From positions 1 to 64,000 of the forward strand of contig CACWZP010000001.1 of NCBI GenBank assembly GCA_902765395.1: DNA of 64,000 nucleotides, read 5' to 3'. Shown piece by piece: positions 33,474 through 41,251 of the stretch (the stretch's first letter is position 1; each line of letters starts with the position of its first letter). The notes below the pieces were generated by a model. The model was given only the letters and a program-made list of their open reading frames with translations. It had not been told where the DNA came from and searched no databases. The position numbers and the translations under genes were made by a program. The stretch comes from an uncultured Eubacteriales bacterium (GTDB taxonomy: Bacteria > Bacillota > Clostridia > Christensenellales > Aristaeellaceae).

Positions 33474-34217
33474 ATGAGCCTGTATGCCATCGGAGACCTG
33501 CACCTGCACTTCCAGTCCCAACTGAAGGCGCCGGGGCAGTTGACGGACCCGGTGTGGAAGGGCCACGAGCAGCGCTTCCGGAAGAACTGCGCCGCGCTGG
33601 TGCGGGAGAGCGACACGCTGGTGCTGGCGGGCGACCACAGCTGGGGCAGGAACCTGGCCGAGTGCGAGCGGGACCTGCAGTACATCATGGACCTGCCCGG
33701 GCGCAAGGTGCTGCTGCGGGGCAACCACGATATGTTCTGGGACGCGAAGAAGACCGAGGCGCTGAACCAGCAGTTCGAGGGCCGGCTGTTTTTCCTGCAG
33801 AACAACTACTTTCCCTACCGGGACTGCGCCATCGTGGGCACCAAGGGCTATACCTTCGAGGGCCCCTTCTACCTGGACCGCCGCCGCCGGGTGACGGGCT
33901 GGGACGAGGAGGAGGCCGCGCACGCCGAAAGGCTGGTGGAGCGGGAGGCGGAGCGCCTGCGCGCGTCCTTCGAGGCGGCGCGGCGGGACGGCTTCAGCCG
34001 GTTCATTATGTTTCTGCACTACCCGCCCACGAACATCCTGGAGAGGCGCAGCGTCTTCACGGACATGGCCGAGGAGTACGGCGCGGAGCAGGTGATCTAC
34101 GCCCATTGCCACGGAAAATCCCGGTTCAACGACAGCATCCGGGGCGTGTTCCGGGGCGTGGAATACCGGCTGGTATCGGGGGACTGCCTGCTGTGGAACC
34201 CGGCGCGGATCCTGTGA
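33474..34217 (+). CDS. Calcineurin-like metallophosphoesterase
   Basis: A 247-residue metallophosphoesterase with the full motif series: AIGDLHLHF, LAGDHSWG, LLRGNHDMFW, FLHYPPTN and YAHCHGKS. It is the YfcE/serine-threonine phosphatase-like type; substrate unknown. The start is chosen at the first motif; the ribosome site (GGGGCGGC) is weak. It heads a run of four closely spaced genes. Confidence 0.85.
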   Translation: MSLYAIGDLHLHFQSQLKAPGQLTDPVWKGHEQRFRKNCAALVRESDTLVLAGDHSWGRNLAECERDLQYIMDLPGRKVLLRGNHDMFWDAKKTEALNQQFEGRLFFLQNNYFPYRDCAIVGTKGYTFEGPFYLDRRRRVTGWDEEEAAHAERLVEREAERLRASFEAARRDGFSRFIMFLHYPPTNILERRSVFTDMAEEYGAEQVIYAHCHGKSRFNDSIRGVFRGVEYRLVSGDCLLWNPARIL

Positions 34218-34255
34218 CGGCGCGGCGGGGAAGTGCGTGTGAAAAGAGGATGGAT

Positions 34256-35077
34256 ATGCGGATCGAGACGGTGAGGACGGGCGGTTTCTCCATGAACTTC
34301 TGCCGGTTCGGGCGGGGCGGGGAGCCGCTGGTGATCCTGCCCGGGATGGGCGTGCAGCGGGTGCTCGACTCGGCGGACGCCATCGCGTCGGCCTACCGGG
34401 CGCTGGCGGAGGACTTCACCCTCTATGTGTTCGAGCGCAGGAACGACATGCCCGCCGACTATCCCGTGCGCGACATGGCCCGGGACACGGCGGCGGCCTT
34501 CGAGGCGCTGGGCCTGGGGGCGGTGAACCTGTTCGGCGCGTCCCAGGGCGGCATGATGGCCCTGGTCATCGCGGCGGAACATCCGGCGCTGGTGAAGCGG
34601 CTGGCGCTGGGCTCCACGTCGGCCCGGGTGACGGACGCGCGGTACCGGGCGGTATTTGAACCCTGGGCGGCCCTGGCGCGCTCCGGGGACGCGGCGGCGC
34701 TCTATTTGGCGTTCGGGGAGGCCCTCTATCCCGGGCGGATGTATGAGAAGCTGAAGCCACTGCTGCGGGACGCCGCGAAGGCCGTGACGGACGAGGACAT
34801 GCGCCGCTTCGCCACGGAGGCCCGGGCCATGCGGGGCTTCGACATATTGGATGAACTGGGCGGGATCGCCTGTCCGACGCTGGTGCTGGGGGCCGCGGAC
34901 GACCGCGTGCTGGGCGGGGCGGCATCCGGGGAGATCGCGGAGCGCGTCAAGGGTGCCGCGCTGCATATGTACGACGGCTACGGCCACGCCGCCTACGACC
35001 TGGCCCCGGATTACAAGGCGAGGCTGTTGCAGTTCCTGGCGGGGCGCGGGCAGGCCGATGGGGAGGACGGGACATGA
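34256..35077 (+). CDS. Alpha/beta hydrolase
   Basis: A 273-residue hydrolase. LVILPGMGVQRVLDSAD begins the fold, the nucleophile is in LFGASQGGMMAL, the acid in VLGAADDRVLG and the His in YDGYGHAAYD. It resembles 3-oxoadipate enol-lactonase-like esterases. AGAGG precedes ATG 34256. The stop overlaps the NUDIX start (ATGA). Confidence 0.88.
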   Translation: MRIETVRTGGFSMNFCRFGRGGEPLVILPGMGVQRVLDSADAIASAYRALAEDFTLYVFERRNDMPADYPVRDMARDTAAAFEALGLGAVNLFGASQGGMMALVIAAEHPALVKRLALGSTSARVTDARYRAVFEPWAALARSGDAAALYLAFGEALYPGRMYEKLKPLLRDAAKAVTDEDMRRFATEARAMRGFDILDELGGIACPTLVLGAADDRVLGGAASGEIAERVKGAALHMYDGYGHAAYDLAPDYKARLLQFLAGRGQADGEDGT

Positions 35078-35541
35078 CGGGATATATAGCGGAAATGCGG
35101 AAGCTGGTGGGGCATCGGACGCTGATCCAGTGCGCCGCGAGCGTCATCTGCGTGGACGGCGCGGGCCGGGTGCTGATGGGCCGGCGCACCGACAACCACC
35201 TGTGGGGCTACTCTGGCGGCTCCGTGGAGATCGACGAGCCCGTGGAGACCTGCGCGCGGCGGGAGCTGATGGAGGAGATGGGCCTCGAGGCGGAGGAATT
35301 GACGTTCTTCTGCGTCAACTCCGGCCCCGAGGCGCACTACGTCTATCCCAACGGGGACGAGGTGTCCAACGTGGAGATCATCTACTTGTGCCGGAAGTGG
35401 CGGGGCGAGCCCGCGGCGCGGGACGGGGAGCTGGAGGCGCTGCGCTTCTTCGCCGTGGACGAGATCGACCTGGACCAGATCTCCCCGCCCATCCGGCCCG
35501 TGGTGGCGAAGTACATCCGGGAAGCGGGCCGGGGTGAATGA
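35074..35541 (+). CDS. NUDIX hydrolase
   Basis: A 155-residue NUDIX protein. The box spans residues 49-71 with Gly 49, Glu 55, REL at 63-65, EE at 67-68 and Gly 70, all key positions intact. It hydrolyses a nucleoside diphosphate linked to another group; specificity unknown. Translationally coupled to the hydrolase upstream by a 4-nt overlap. Confidence 0.9.
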   Translation: MTGYIAEMRKLVGHRTLIQCAASVICVDGAGRVLMGRRTDNHLWGYSGGSVEIDEPVETCARRELMEEMGLEAEELTFFCVNSGPEAHYVYPNGDEVSNVEIIYLCRKWRGEPAARDGELEALRFFAVDEIDLDQISPPIRPVVAKYIREAGRGE

Positions 35542-35545
35542 GCAT

Positions 35546-36439
35546 ATGAAGGCCTGCTATCACCTGCCGGGGCTGTTTGAGTTTTACGAGCTGTATCGGG
35601 CCTTTTTGCCGCTGTACCGCGACCACCGGGACTGGTTCTACGACTGGTGCGAAATCGGCTCCGTCTACGGCGCGCCCGCGGACTGCCTGTGGGGCGGCGG
35701 CCGGGTGGGCTTCGGCGAGGCCCGGGCGGAGGACGTGGCGGCGCTCATGCGGGAATATGGCATTTCCGCGCGGCTCACGTTCAGCAATTCCCTGCTGCGG
35801 GCGGAGCACCTGTCGGACAAGAAGTGCAACGCCCTGTGCGCGCGGTTTGAGCGCAACGGCGCGGCCCAAAGCGGCGTGATCGTCCACTCTGATTTACTGC
35901 TTAACTGCCTGCGAAGGCGCTACCCCGGCTTCTATTTCGTGTCCTCCACCACCAAGGTGCTCACGGATTTCGCGGAATTTGAAGCCGAGCTGGACCGCCC
36001 GGAGTTCCGCTTCGTGGTGCCGGACTTCCGGCTGAACAGGGCCTTCGACCGGCTGGACGCGCTGACCGCCGCCCAAAAGGCCAGGGTGGAGTTCCTGTGC
36101 AACGAGTGCTGCTGGTTCGAGTGCCCCCGGCGCAGGGCCTGCTATGAGAACGTCAGCCGGAAGAACCTGGGGGAGGACTGCCCGGACCACGTGTGCTGCT
36201 CGCCCACGGCGGCGCGGGGCTACCGATTCTCCGACGCCATGGAAAACCCCGGCTTCATCGGCGTGGACGACATTCGAAACATCTACCTGCCCCGCGGCTT
36301 TTCCCACTTCAAGATCGAGGGCCGCAGCCTGGGCAGCGCCGTGGTGCTGGAGTTCCTGCTCTACTACATGACGAAGCCGGAGCACCAGCTGAAGGTGCGG
36401 GAGGAGATCTACCTGGACAGCGCGCTGGACCTGTTCTGA
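35546..36439 (+). CDS. U32-peptidase-like protein with a cysteine cluster
   Basis: A 297-residue protein. The end GFSHFKIEGRSLGSAVVLEF recalls the KIEGR motif of U32 peptidase-like proteins, and LCNECCWFECPRRRACYE holds five Cys in a short stretch, as in the iron-sulfur or zinc site region of that family. The N-terminal half lacks the usual U32 start. The ATG at 35546 follows the NUDIX stop by 4 nt; a GTG at 35534 is also possible. Function unknown; substrate or RNA modification is possible. Confidence 0.65.
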   Translation: MKACYHLPGLFEFYELYRAFLPLYRDHRDWFYDWCEIGSVYGAPADCLWGGGRVGFGEARAEDVAALMREYGISARLTFSNSLLRAEHLSDKKCNALCARFERNGAAQSGVIVHSDLLLNCLRRRYPGFYFVSSTTKVLTDFAEFEAELDRPEFRFVVPDFRLNRAFDRLDALTAAQKARVEFLCNECCWFECPRRRACYENVSRKNLGEDCPDHVCCSPTAARGYRFSDAMENPGFIGVDDIRNIYLPRGFSHFKIEGRSLGSAVVLEFLLYYMTKPEHQLKVREEIYLDSALDLF

Positions 36440-36524
36440 CGGAAGATGAGAGGCCGAAGCGCGGCGGCCAGTGTCCCCGGCTGCCGCAAGGGGAGAATAA
36501 CGGATTTTGCGAAGCGATCTGAAC

Positions 36525-37196
36525 ATGAGCAGAAAAACGGACGCGCGCGCCTTTTTCGCGAAATGGCGCGCGGACTACGATTTTAAAACCCTGATTGGCT
36601 CCACGGGCGCCATGCTGGTCACGGCGGCGTTTGCCGTCTACAACGGCTATCTGGGCATCGCCCACGCGTCCCCCAGGCACGGCGGCATATGCGTCTACTA
36701 TCTCCTGCTGCACCTGCTGCGCCTCATCGTCATCCGGGCGGAGCGGGCGCCGAAGGATCGGGCCGGCGCGGACAGTCGGAAGGAAAGGGCCGTGCTGGCC
36801 GCTTCGGGGCTGCTGCTGGCGCTGAACCTGTGCCTCATCGGGCCGTTTTACCTGATGGTCAGCCAGAGGCGGCCGGTCACGCTGACGCTGATCCCGGCCA
36901 TCGCCATGGCGGCCTACACCACCTACAAGGTCACGATGGCCGCCGTCAACCTGAAGCGGAAGGGTCGCAGCGACAACCGGTCGGTCCGGTTCCTGCGGAC
37001 GCTCAACTTCATCGACGCGCTGCTGTCCATCGTGACGCTGCAGAACACGCTGATCATGGTGAACAGCGCTGACGGCGGGCGGTCGATGCTGCCGCTGACG
37101 GCGGCGACGAGCGGGCTGATCTGGGCGGCCATGCTGGCGATTTCGATCTATGAACTGCACGCCGAGTGGAAGCGTGTTCATACAAGGGAGGCATGA
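36525..37196 (+). CDS. Multi-pass membrane protein of unknown function
   Basis: A 223-residue protein with about five or six hydrophobic segments (for example ICVYYLLLHLLRLIVI and AVLAASGLLLALNLCLIG). No conserved enzyme motif was recognised. ATG 36525 has a weak site; TTG 36507, with GGGGAG 12 nt upstream, is an alternative that adds six residues. The next gene starts 3 nt after the stop, so it is co-transcribed with the rhodanese. Confidence 0.7.
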   Translation: MSRKTDARAFFAKWRADYDFKTLIGSTGAMLVTAAFAVYNGYLGIAHASPRHGGICVYYLLLHLLRLIVIRAERAPKDRAGADSRKERAVLAASGLLLALNLCLIGPFYLMVSQRRPVTLTLIPAIAMAAYTTYKVTMAAVNLKRKGRSDNRSVRFLRTLNFIDALLSIVTLQNTLIMVNSADGGRSMLPLTAATSGLIWAAMLAISIYELHAEWKRVHTREA

Positions 37197-37199
37197 AAC

Positions 37200-37721
37200 A
37201 TGAAAAGGGCGATGATCTGCCTGCTGCTGGCGGCGCTTGTGCTGATGAGCGCGGGAGTGTGCGAGGAGATCTACTACCAGCAGATCACACAGGAGGAGGC
37301 CGCGCGCATCCTGGACGGGGAGGCGGGCTTCATCCTGCTGGACGTGCGCACCGAGGAGGAGTACGACGAGGGGCACATCCCCGGGGCGGTGAACCTGCCC
37401 AACGAGGATATCGCCGCCGAAGAGCCGGAGCTGCTGCCGGACAGGGACCAGATGATCCTGGTCTACTGCCGCAGCGGGCGGCGCAGCAAGGAGGCCGCTG
37501 CGAAGCTGGCCGCCATGGGCTATACGCAGGTGCTGGAGTTCGGCGGCATCATGGACTGGACGGGCGAGGTGATCTCCACCGAGGCGGAGGCGCTCATAGA
37601 GGACGACCCCTTCGAGGCGGCGGAGTACGGCAGCCCGGAGGACTTCTACGAGGACTACGGCGACAACTTCGACGACTTCGAGGAGGCCGAGGAGTACTAC
37701 TACGAATATGGCGGCTGGTGA
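37200..37721 (+). CDS. Secreted rhodanese-domain protein with acidic tail
   Basis: A 173-residue protein with a signal peptide (MKRAMICLLLAALVLMSAG) and a rhodanese domain: FILLDVRTEEEYDEGHIPGA, and the catalytic Cys 90 in LVYCRSGRRS. Rhodaneses carry sulfur as a persulfide. The tail after about 130 is very acidic and rich in Tyr and Glu. The Cys after the signal is not a convincing lipobox. Extracytoplasmic sulfur transfer is likely. Confidence 0.87.
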   Translation: MKRAMICLLLAALVLMSAGVCEEIYYQQITQEEAARILDGEAGFILLDVRTEEEYDEGHIPGAVNLPNEDIAAEEPELLPDRDQMILVYCRSGRRSKEAAAKLAAMGYTQVLEFGGIMDWTGEVISTEAEALIEDDPFEAAEYGSPEDFYEDYGDNFDDFEEAEEYYYEYGGW

Positions 37722-37742
37722 GCCGGGGAGGGGGACGCGCTT

Positions 37743-38915
37743 ATGATCACCAATGGATTTACCTATGTGGCCGTGCTGCTGTTCATGGCGGGCGCGCTGG
37801 TGACGCTGGAGAAGACGGCCAAGGGGCCGCTTGCGAAGTTCTTCAAGTATGTGCCCTCCATGGTGCTGTGCTATCTGGTGGCGATGCTGCTTTGCACGCT
37901 GAAGGTGTGGGACCTGGGCGAGACGAAGGCGGCCTACGGGGCGCTGAAGAACAACCTGACCTACGCGATGGTGTTCGCCATGCTGCTCAGGTGTGACATC
38001 CGCAAGGTGCTGCGCCTGGGGCCGCGGATGCTGCTGGGCTTCTTTTCCGCCACGCTGACCATCATGTTGGGCTTCATCGCCGCGTTCCTCATCATGAAAC
38101 GGTTCATCGGCGGCGAGGCCTGGATGGGCCTGGGCGCGCTGTGCGGCTCGTGGATCGGCGGCAGCGGCAACATGGTGGCCGTGCAGGCGGCGCTGAACAT
38201 CTCCGAGGCCGACATGGGCTATGCGCTGGTGATCGACTCCATCGATTACTCCCTGTGGGTGATGTTCCTGCTGTGGGCCATCCAGCTGGCGCCTTCCTTC
38301 AACAAGTGGACGAAGGCGGACACCGCGAAGCTGGACGAGGTTTCCGTGAAGCTTTCCGACGAGGCAAAGCAGAACGCGAAGCCGGTGACGCTGCAGAGCC
38401 TGCTGCTGCTCATCGGCTGCGCGTTCCTGGTGAGCGCCGTGGCCACGGGCGTGGGCGCGAAGCTGTATGAGCTGACGGGCTTTTCCGACAAGGCCACCTG
38501 GACGGTGCTGTTCGTGACCGCCGTGGCGCTGGTGTGCGCGCTGACGCCGCTGGGGAAGGTGGCCGGGTCGGGCGAGGTGTCCAACCTGCTGCTCTACGCG
38601 GTGATCGCGCTGCTGGCCTCCCGGGCGAGCCTCACGGAGCTGGGCGACGCGCCGGCCTGGATCATCACCGGGTTCATCGTGCTGGCGATCCACGCGGCGC
38701 TGATGCTGGTGATCTGCAAGCTGCTGAAGCTGGACCTGTTCACCGCGGGCGTGGCCTCCCTGGCCAACATCGGCGGCACGGCCTCCGCGCCGGTGCTGGC
38801 GGGGTCCTACGCCGGCTCGCTGGTGCCCGTGGGCATCCTGATGGCGCTGATGGGCTATGTGGTGGGCACGCCCCTGGCCACGCTCTGCGCCAACATCATG
38901 AAGGCGCTGGCGTGA
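37743..38915 (+). CDS. DUF819-family membrane transporter-like protein
   Basis: A 390-residue protein with about ten helices. LGALCGSWIGGSGNMVAVQAA and SLANIGGTASAPVLAGSY are matching repeats in the two halves, characteristic of the DUF819 (YjcL-like) family, distantly related to sodium-dependent transporters. Substrate unknown. It starts 21 nt after the rhodanese gene, so a sulfur-related or anion transport role is conceivable (inference). Confidence 0.85.
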   Translation: MITNGFTYVAVLLFMAGALVTLEKTAKGPLAKFFKYVPSMVLCYLVAMLLCTLKVWDLGETKAAYGALKNNLTYAMVFAMLLRCDIRKVLRLGPRMLLGFFSATLTIMLGFIAAFLIMKRFIGGEAWMGLGALCGSWIGGSGNMVAVQAALNISEADMGYALVIDSIDYSLWVMFLLWAIQLAPSFNKWTKADTAKLDEVSVKLSDEAKQNAKPVTLQSLLLLIGCAFLVSAVATGVGAKLYELTGFSDKATWTVLFVTAVALVCALTPLGKVAGSGEVSNLLLYAVIALLASRASLTELGDAPAWIITGFIVLAIHAALMLVICKLLKLDLFTAGVASLANIGGTASAPVLAGSYAGSLVPVGILMALMGYVVGTPLATLCANIMKALA

Positions 38916-38985
38916 TGGCGCAGGACAGCCAGGGATGGATTTATGAGGCAGTGATCCCATATTGAAAAACGGGGATAAATACTTC

Positions 38986-39013
38986 TTGACAATTCCGAAT
39001 CATCTGCTATACT
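38986..39013 (+). promoter_or_regulatory. Promoter of the SAM riboswitch transcript
   Basis: A perfect TTGACA and TATACT are 16 nt apart, with TGC before the -10 box: one of the strongest promoters in the window. The riboswitch begins 9 nt after the -10 box. Confidence 0.85.
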
Positions 39014-39021
39014 GTTATCAG

Positions 39022-39105
39022 CCTATCAAGAGTGCGCGAGAGATCAAGCTCGATGACCGCACAGCAACCTGCCCGCGGGGTAAGGTGCTAACGCTTGGCG
39101 ATAGG
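39022..39105 (+). ncRNA. SAM-I (S-box) riboswitch
   Basis: P1 is formed by CCTATC (39022-39027) and GATAGG (39100-39105). Between them are the conserved S-box pieces in order: TATCAAGAG, CTCGATGACC, CAGCAACC and AAGGTGCTAA. The 3' side of P1 (GCGATAGGGTGC, 39098-39109) can instead pair with the left arm of the terminator (GCACTCATCGC, 39124-39134), the expected antiterminator. It should switch expression off when S-adenosylmethionine is abundant. Confidence 0.9.
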
Positions 39106-39121
39106 GTGCAGACAGACAAAA

Positions 39122-39156
39122 CAGCACTCATCGCAGCGATGGGTGCTGATCTTTTT
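39122..39156 (+). terminator. Riboswitch-controlled terminator
   Basis: CAGCACTCATCG and CGATGGGTGCTG form a 12-bp stem (one G-T pair) with loop CAG, followed by a T-rich tract ending in five T. Its left arm overlaps the antiterminator sequence. Confidence 0.88.
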
Positions 39157-39204
39157 CAGTGACCCTCCTCATGATGGGCAAATAAACATCAAGGAGGCAT
39201 TCCC

Positions 39205-39555
39205 ATGAACCATCGTCCCATTTCCGAACTCTTCAGGCACGAAGGCGCGCTCTACATCCACTGCGCAAATCCCGCGATGAGGGCCATGCTGGCCCGCGAT
39301 CTGACCGATCAGGGCTTCCGCTTCCGCGACGGCGCGTCCCCCGAACAGCGTGGGATCGATTCCCTGATGCGCATCCACCGGGACTACACCATCGGCTTCT
39401 GCGGCTACGTCTGCCGGGTGCAGGACAACATCGGCCGGCCGGACCAGCTGGAATACTGCAGGAAAAACAGCGAGCGCGGCGCCACGCGCATCGACTATGC
39501 CCGCTTCATCAGCGGCGGGGAGAAATACGTGCTGCGCCGGAAGAAGGCAGTCTGA
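39205..39555 (+). CDS. 116-residue uncharacterised protein under SAM-I control
   Basis: The protein begins MNHRPISELFRHEGALYIHC, has RDYTIGFCGYVCRVQDNIG in the middle and a basic end YVLRRKKAV. Four Cys and several His are present; no signal peptide or membrane segment. AAGGAGG precedes the ATG. It is the only gene behind the riboswitch before a terminator hairpin, so its expression should respond to S-adenosylmethionine. No known methionine-pathway enzyme was recognised; a role in methionine or SAM economy is inferred only from the riboswitch. Confidence 0.75.
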   Translation: MNHRPISELFRHEGALYIHCANPAMRAMLARDLTDQGFRFRDGASPEQRGIDSLMRIHRDYTIGFCGYVCRVQDNIGRPDQLEYCRKNSERGATRIDYARFISGGEKYVLRRKKAV

Positions 39556-39572
39556 CGGCGGGGCATGCAGAC

Positions 39573-39609
39573 AGAGGGCGCCGCGACAATCCCTGTCGCG
39601 GCGCCCTCC
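39573..39609. terminator. Hairpin between converging genes
   Basis: A perfect 15-bp GC-rich stem, GAGGGCGCCGCGACA and TGTCGCGGCGCCCTC, with a five-base loop. The T-tract is poor (CGTTTG), but the position suits bidirectional termination. Confidence 0.75.
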
Positions 39610-39632
39610 GTTTGTCCGCATACCGTTTCCCG

Positions 39633-40805
39633 TCACCGGGCCGCCTTCGGCCGGCGGGACTTCATCTGCGCCTTGTCCATGTACAGGTTTTTATCCGCCC
39701 GCTGCTGGCAGGCCTGGAAGGTGTCCCCGTCGTCGCCGAGCTGGCTGTAGCCCGCGCCGATGGACAGCGTATAGGGCGCGCCCCTGGACTTGCAGGTGTC
39801 CATGATCTGCCCGCGCAGGTCCCGGATCAGCGCGTCCACCTCGCCCGCGTCCGTGGGATGGACGATGTAGATGAACTCGTCTCCGCCGTACCGGGCCAGG
39901 AACAGGGGCATGTTGTGCCTGCGGATGACGGCCCGCAGGGAGTCGGCCACGATCAGCAGCGCCTTGTCGCCCTCAGCGTGGCCGTAGGTGTCGTTGATGG
40001 ACTTGAAATCGTTGATGTCGAACATGATCACGAAGGTCATTCGGCCCTCGCGGCGCATGTTGGATTTCTGCAGGGTGTAGCGCATCAGCTGCCCCCGGTT
40101 GTTCAGGCCGGTGAGCGGGTCGCTGGAGATCCGGGTCTCCATGGCGTTGATGTAGAATATCAGCATCAGTATCGCGCTGCAGAAGCAGAAGATGGGCGTC
40201 TCCGGCAGGAACAGGACCTGCAAAAGCCCCCCGGCGATGACCATCAGCGGGAACATGCCCACGAACAGGTGCTTGCGCCGCTCCAGGGGGTTTTCCTCAA
40301 TGATGGCCTTGCGCGAGGTGTAGACGACCACCGCCACGATGTACACGCAGGGCACGGCGATCTGGAACGCGTTGTAGAGCGGCTGGAGCACAAAATCCTC
40401 GCTCAACAACAGGGTCGGCTTCCACAGGTAGGTGGCGATCAGCGCGATGGTGGAGAGGTAGAAGGGGGATTGTATGGCGAAGCGGGTGCGCCTGTCGTCC
40501 CGGTTCTTCACCTGCTCCACCACCATGACATAGCGCAGCCAGGTGTAGGTGATGGCGGCCATCAGCACGTAGTTGCAGAAGGTGACGGGCAGCACCGTGA
40601 AATGGTTCTTCGGCAGCACGCCGGCGATGACCGACGCCCAGCACGCGTCGCACACGAAATAGAGCATGAACGCCACCAGGGCATGGTCATACTTGATCTG
40701 CTTCTCCTGCCGGTCCACGCTCATCAGGTCGCGAAACAGCATGATGGCGAATATGATCATGCAGACGACGCTGGCCTCGGTGTAGTAGATGAAATAACTG
40801 GACAT
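39633..40805 (-). CDS. Membrane diguanylate cyclase (GGDEF)
   Basis: A 390-residue protein with about six N-terminal helices (1-215) and a C-terminal GGDEF domain. SSDPLTGLNNRGQLMRYTLQ starts the domain, FVIMFDINDFKSINDTYGH binds GTP and metal, and the active site is ARYGGDEF (about 307-311). The inhibitory RxxD site upstream of it is absent. It makes cyclic di-GMP; the membrane part may sense an unknown signal. No EAL or PilZ gene is nearby. Confidence 0.92.
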   Translation of the reverse strand: MSSYFIYYTEASVVCMIIFAIMLFRDLMSVDRQEKQIKYDHALVAFMLYFVCDACWASVIAGVLPKNHFTVLPVTFCNYVLMAAITYTWLRYVMVVEQVKNRDDRRTRFAIQSPFYLSTIALIATYLWKPTLLLSEDFVLQPLYNAFQIAVPCVYIVAVVVYTSRKAIIEENPLERRKHLFVGMFPLMVIAGGLLQVLFLPETPIFCFCSAILMLIFYINAMETRISSDPLTGLNNRGQLMRYTLQKSNMRREGRMTFVIMFDINDFKSINDTYGHAEGDKALLIVADSLRAVIRRHNMPLFLARYGGDEFIYIVHPTDAGEVDALIRDLRGQIMDTCKSRGAPYTLSIGAGYSQLGDDGDTFQACQQRADKNLYMDKAQMKSRRPKAAR

Positions 40806-41004
40806 CTGTGCGCAGCCACCTTCTCGGGATGCCAAAAATATACCAAAAGTATTATATGCAATATATGTGAAGAAAAAGTGACAAATCCAGGGAAATCGTG
40901 TAATGGGTATGGCGGAGAGAAAAAAATGCCCCGCCGGCACGGGGCTTGACAGGGCGAATGAAACAAGGCCCCTGCCGGGCAGGGGCCGCCTGTGTGTTAC
41001 GCGG

Positions 41005-41229
41005 TCAGACCGTCTTCTCCAGATAGGACACGATGTCGCCCACGGTGTGCATCGTGGGGATGATCCGCTCGGGGATCTCGATGCCGAACTCGTCCTCAAA
41101 GGCGAGCACGATGTTGATCACCTCCAGGGAGCTGAGCCCCAGGTCGTCCACCAGGGTGCTTTCCATGGACATGGGCGTGTTTTCGTTGTTGGTGTACTCC
41201 CGGAGAATCGCGGTCACTTTCTCAAACAT
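41005..41229 (-). CDS. Acyl carrier protein
   Basis: A 74-residue acyl/peptidyl carrier protein. The phosphopantetheine attachment Ser is in DLGLSSLEVIN (Ser 34), followed by an acidic helix, FEDEFGIEIPE, typical of ACPs. It lies 22 nt after an AMP-forming ligase gene rather than in a fatty-acid synthesis cluster, so it is probably a dedicated carrier loaded by that ligase. GGAGG precedes the ATG. Confidence 0.9.
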   Translation of the reverse strand: MFEKVTAILREYTNNENTPMSMESTLVDDLGLSSLEVINIVLAFEDEFGIEIPERIIPTMHTVGDIVSYLEKTV

Positions 41230-41251
41230 GGGTATATCCTCCTTGCCGATA

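Noticed and set aside
36309-38960. Open frame of 883 codons on the minus strand
   Set aside because: Antisense to the rhodanese and DUF819 genes, which have clear family motifs; product is His/Gln/Arg-rich shadow.
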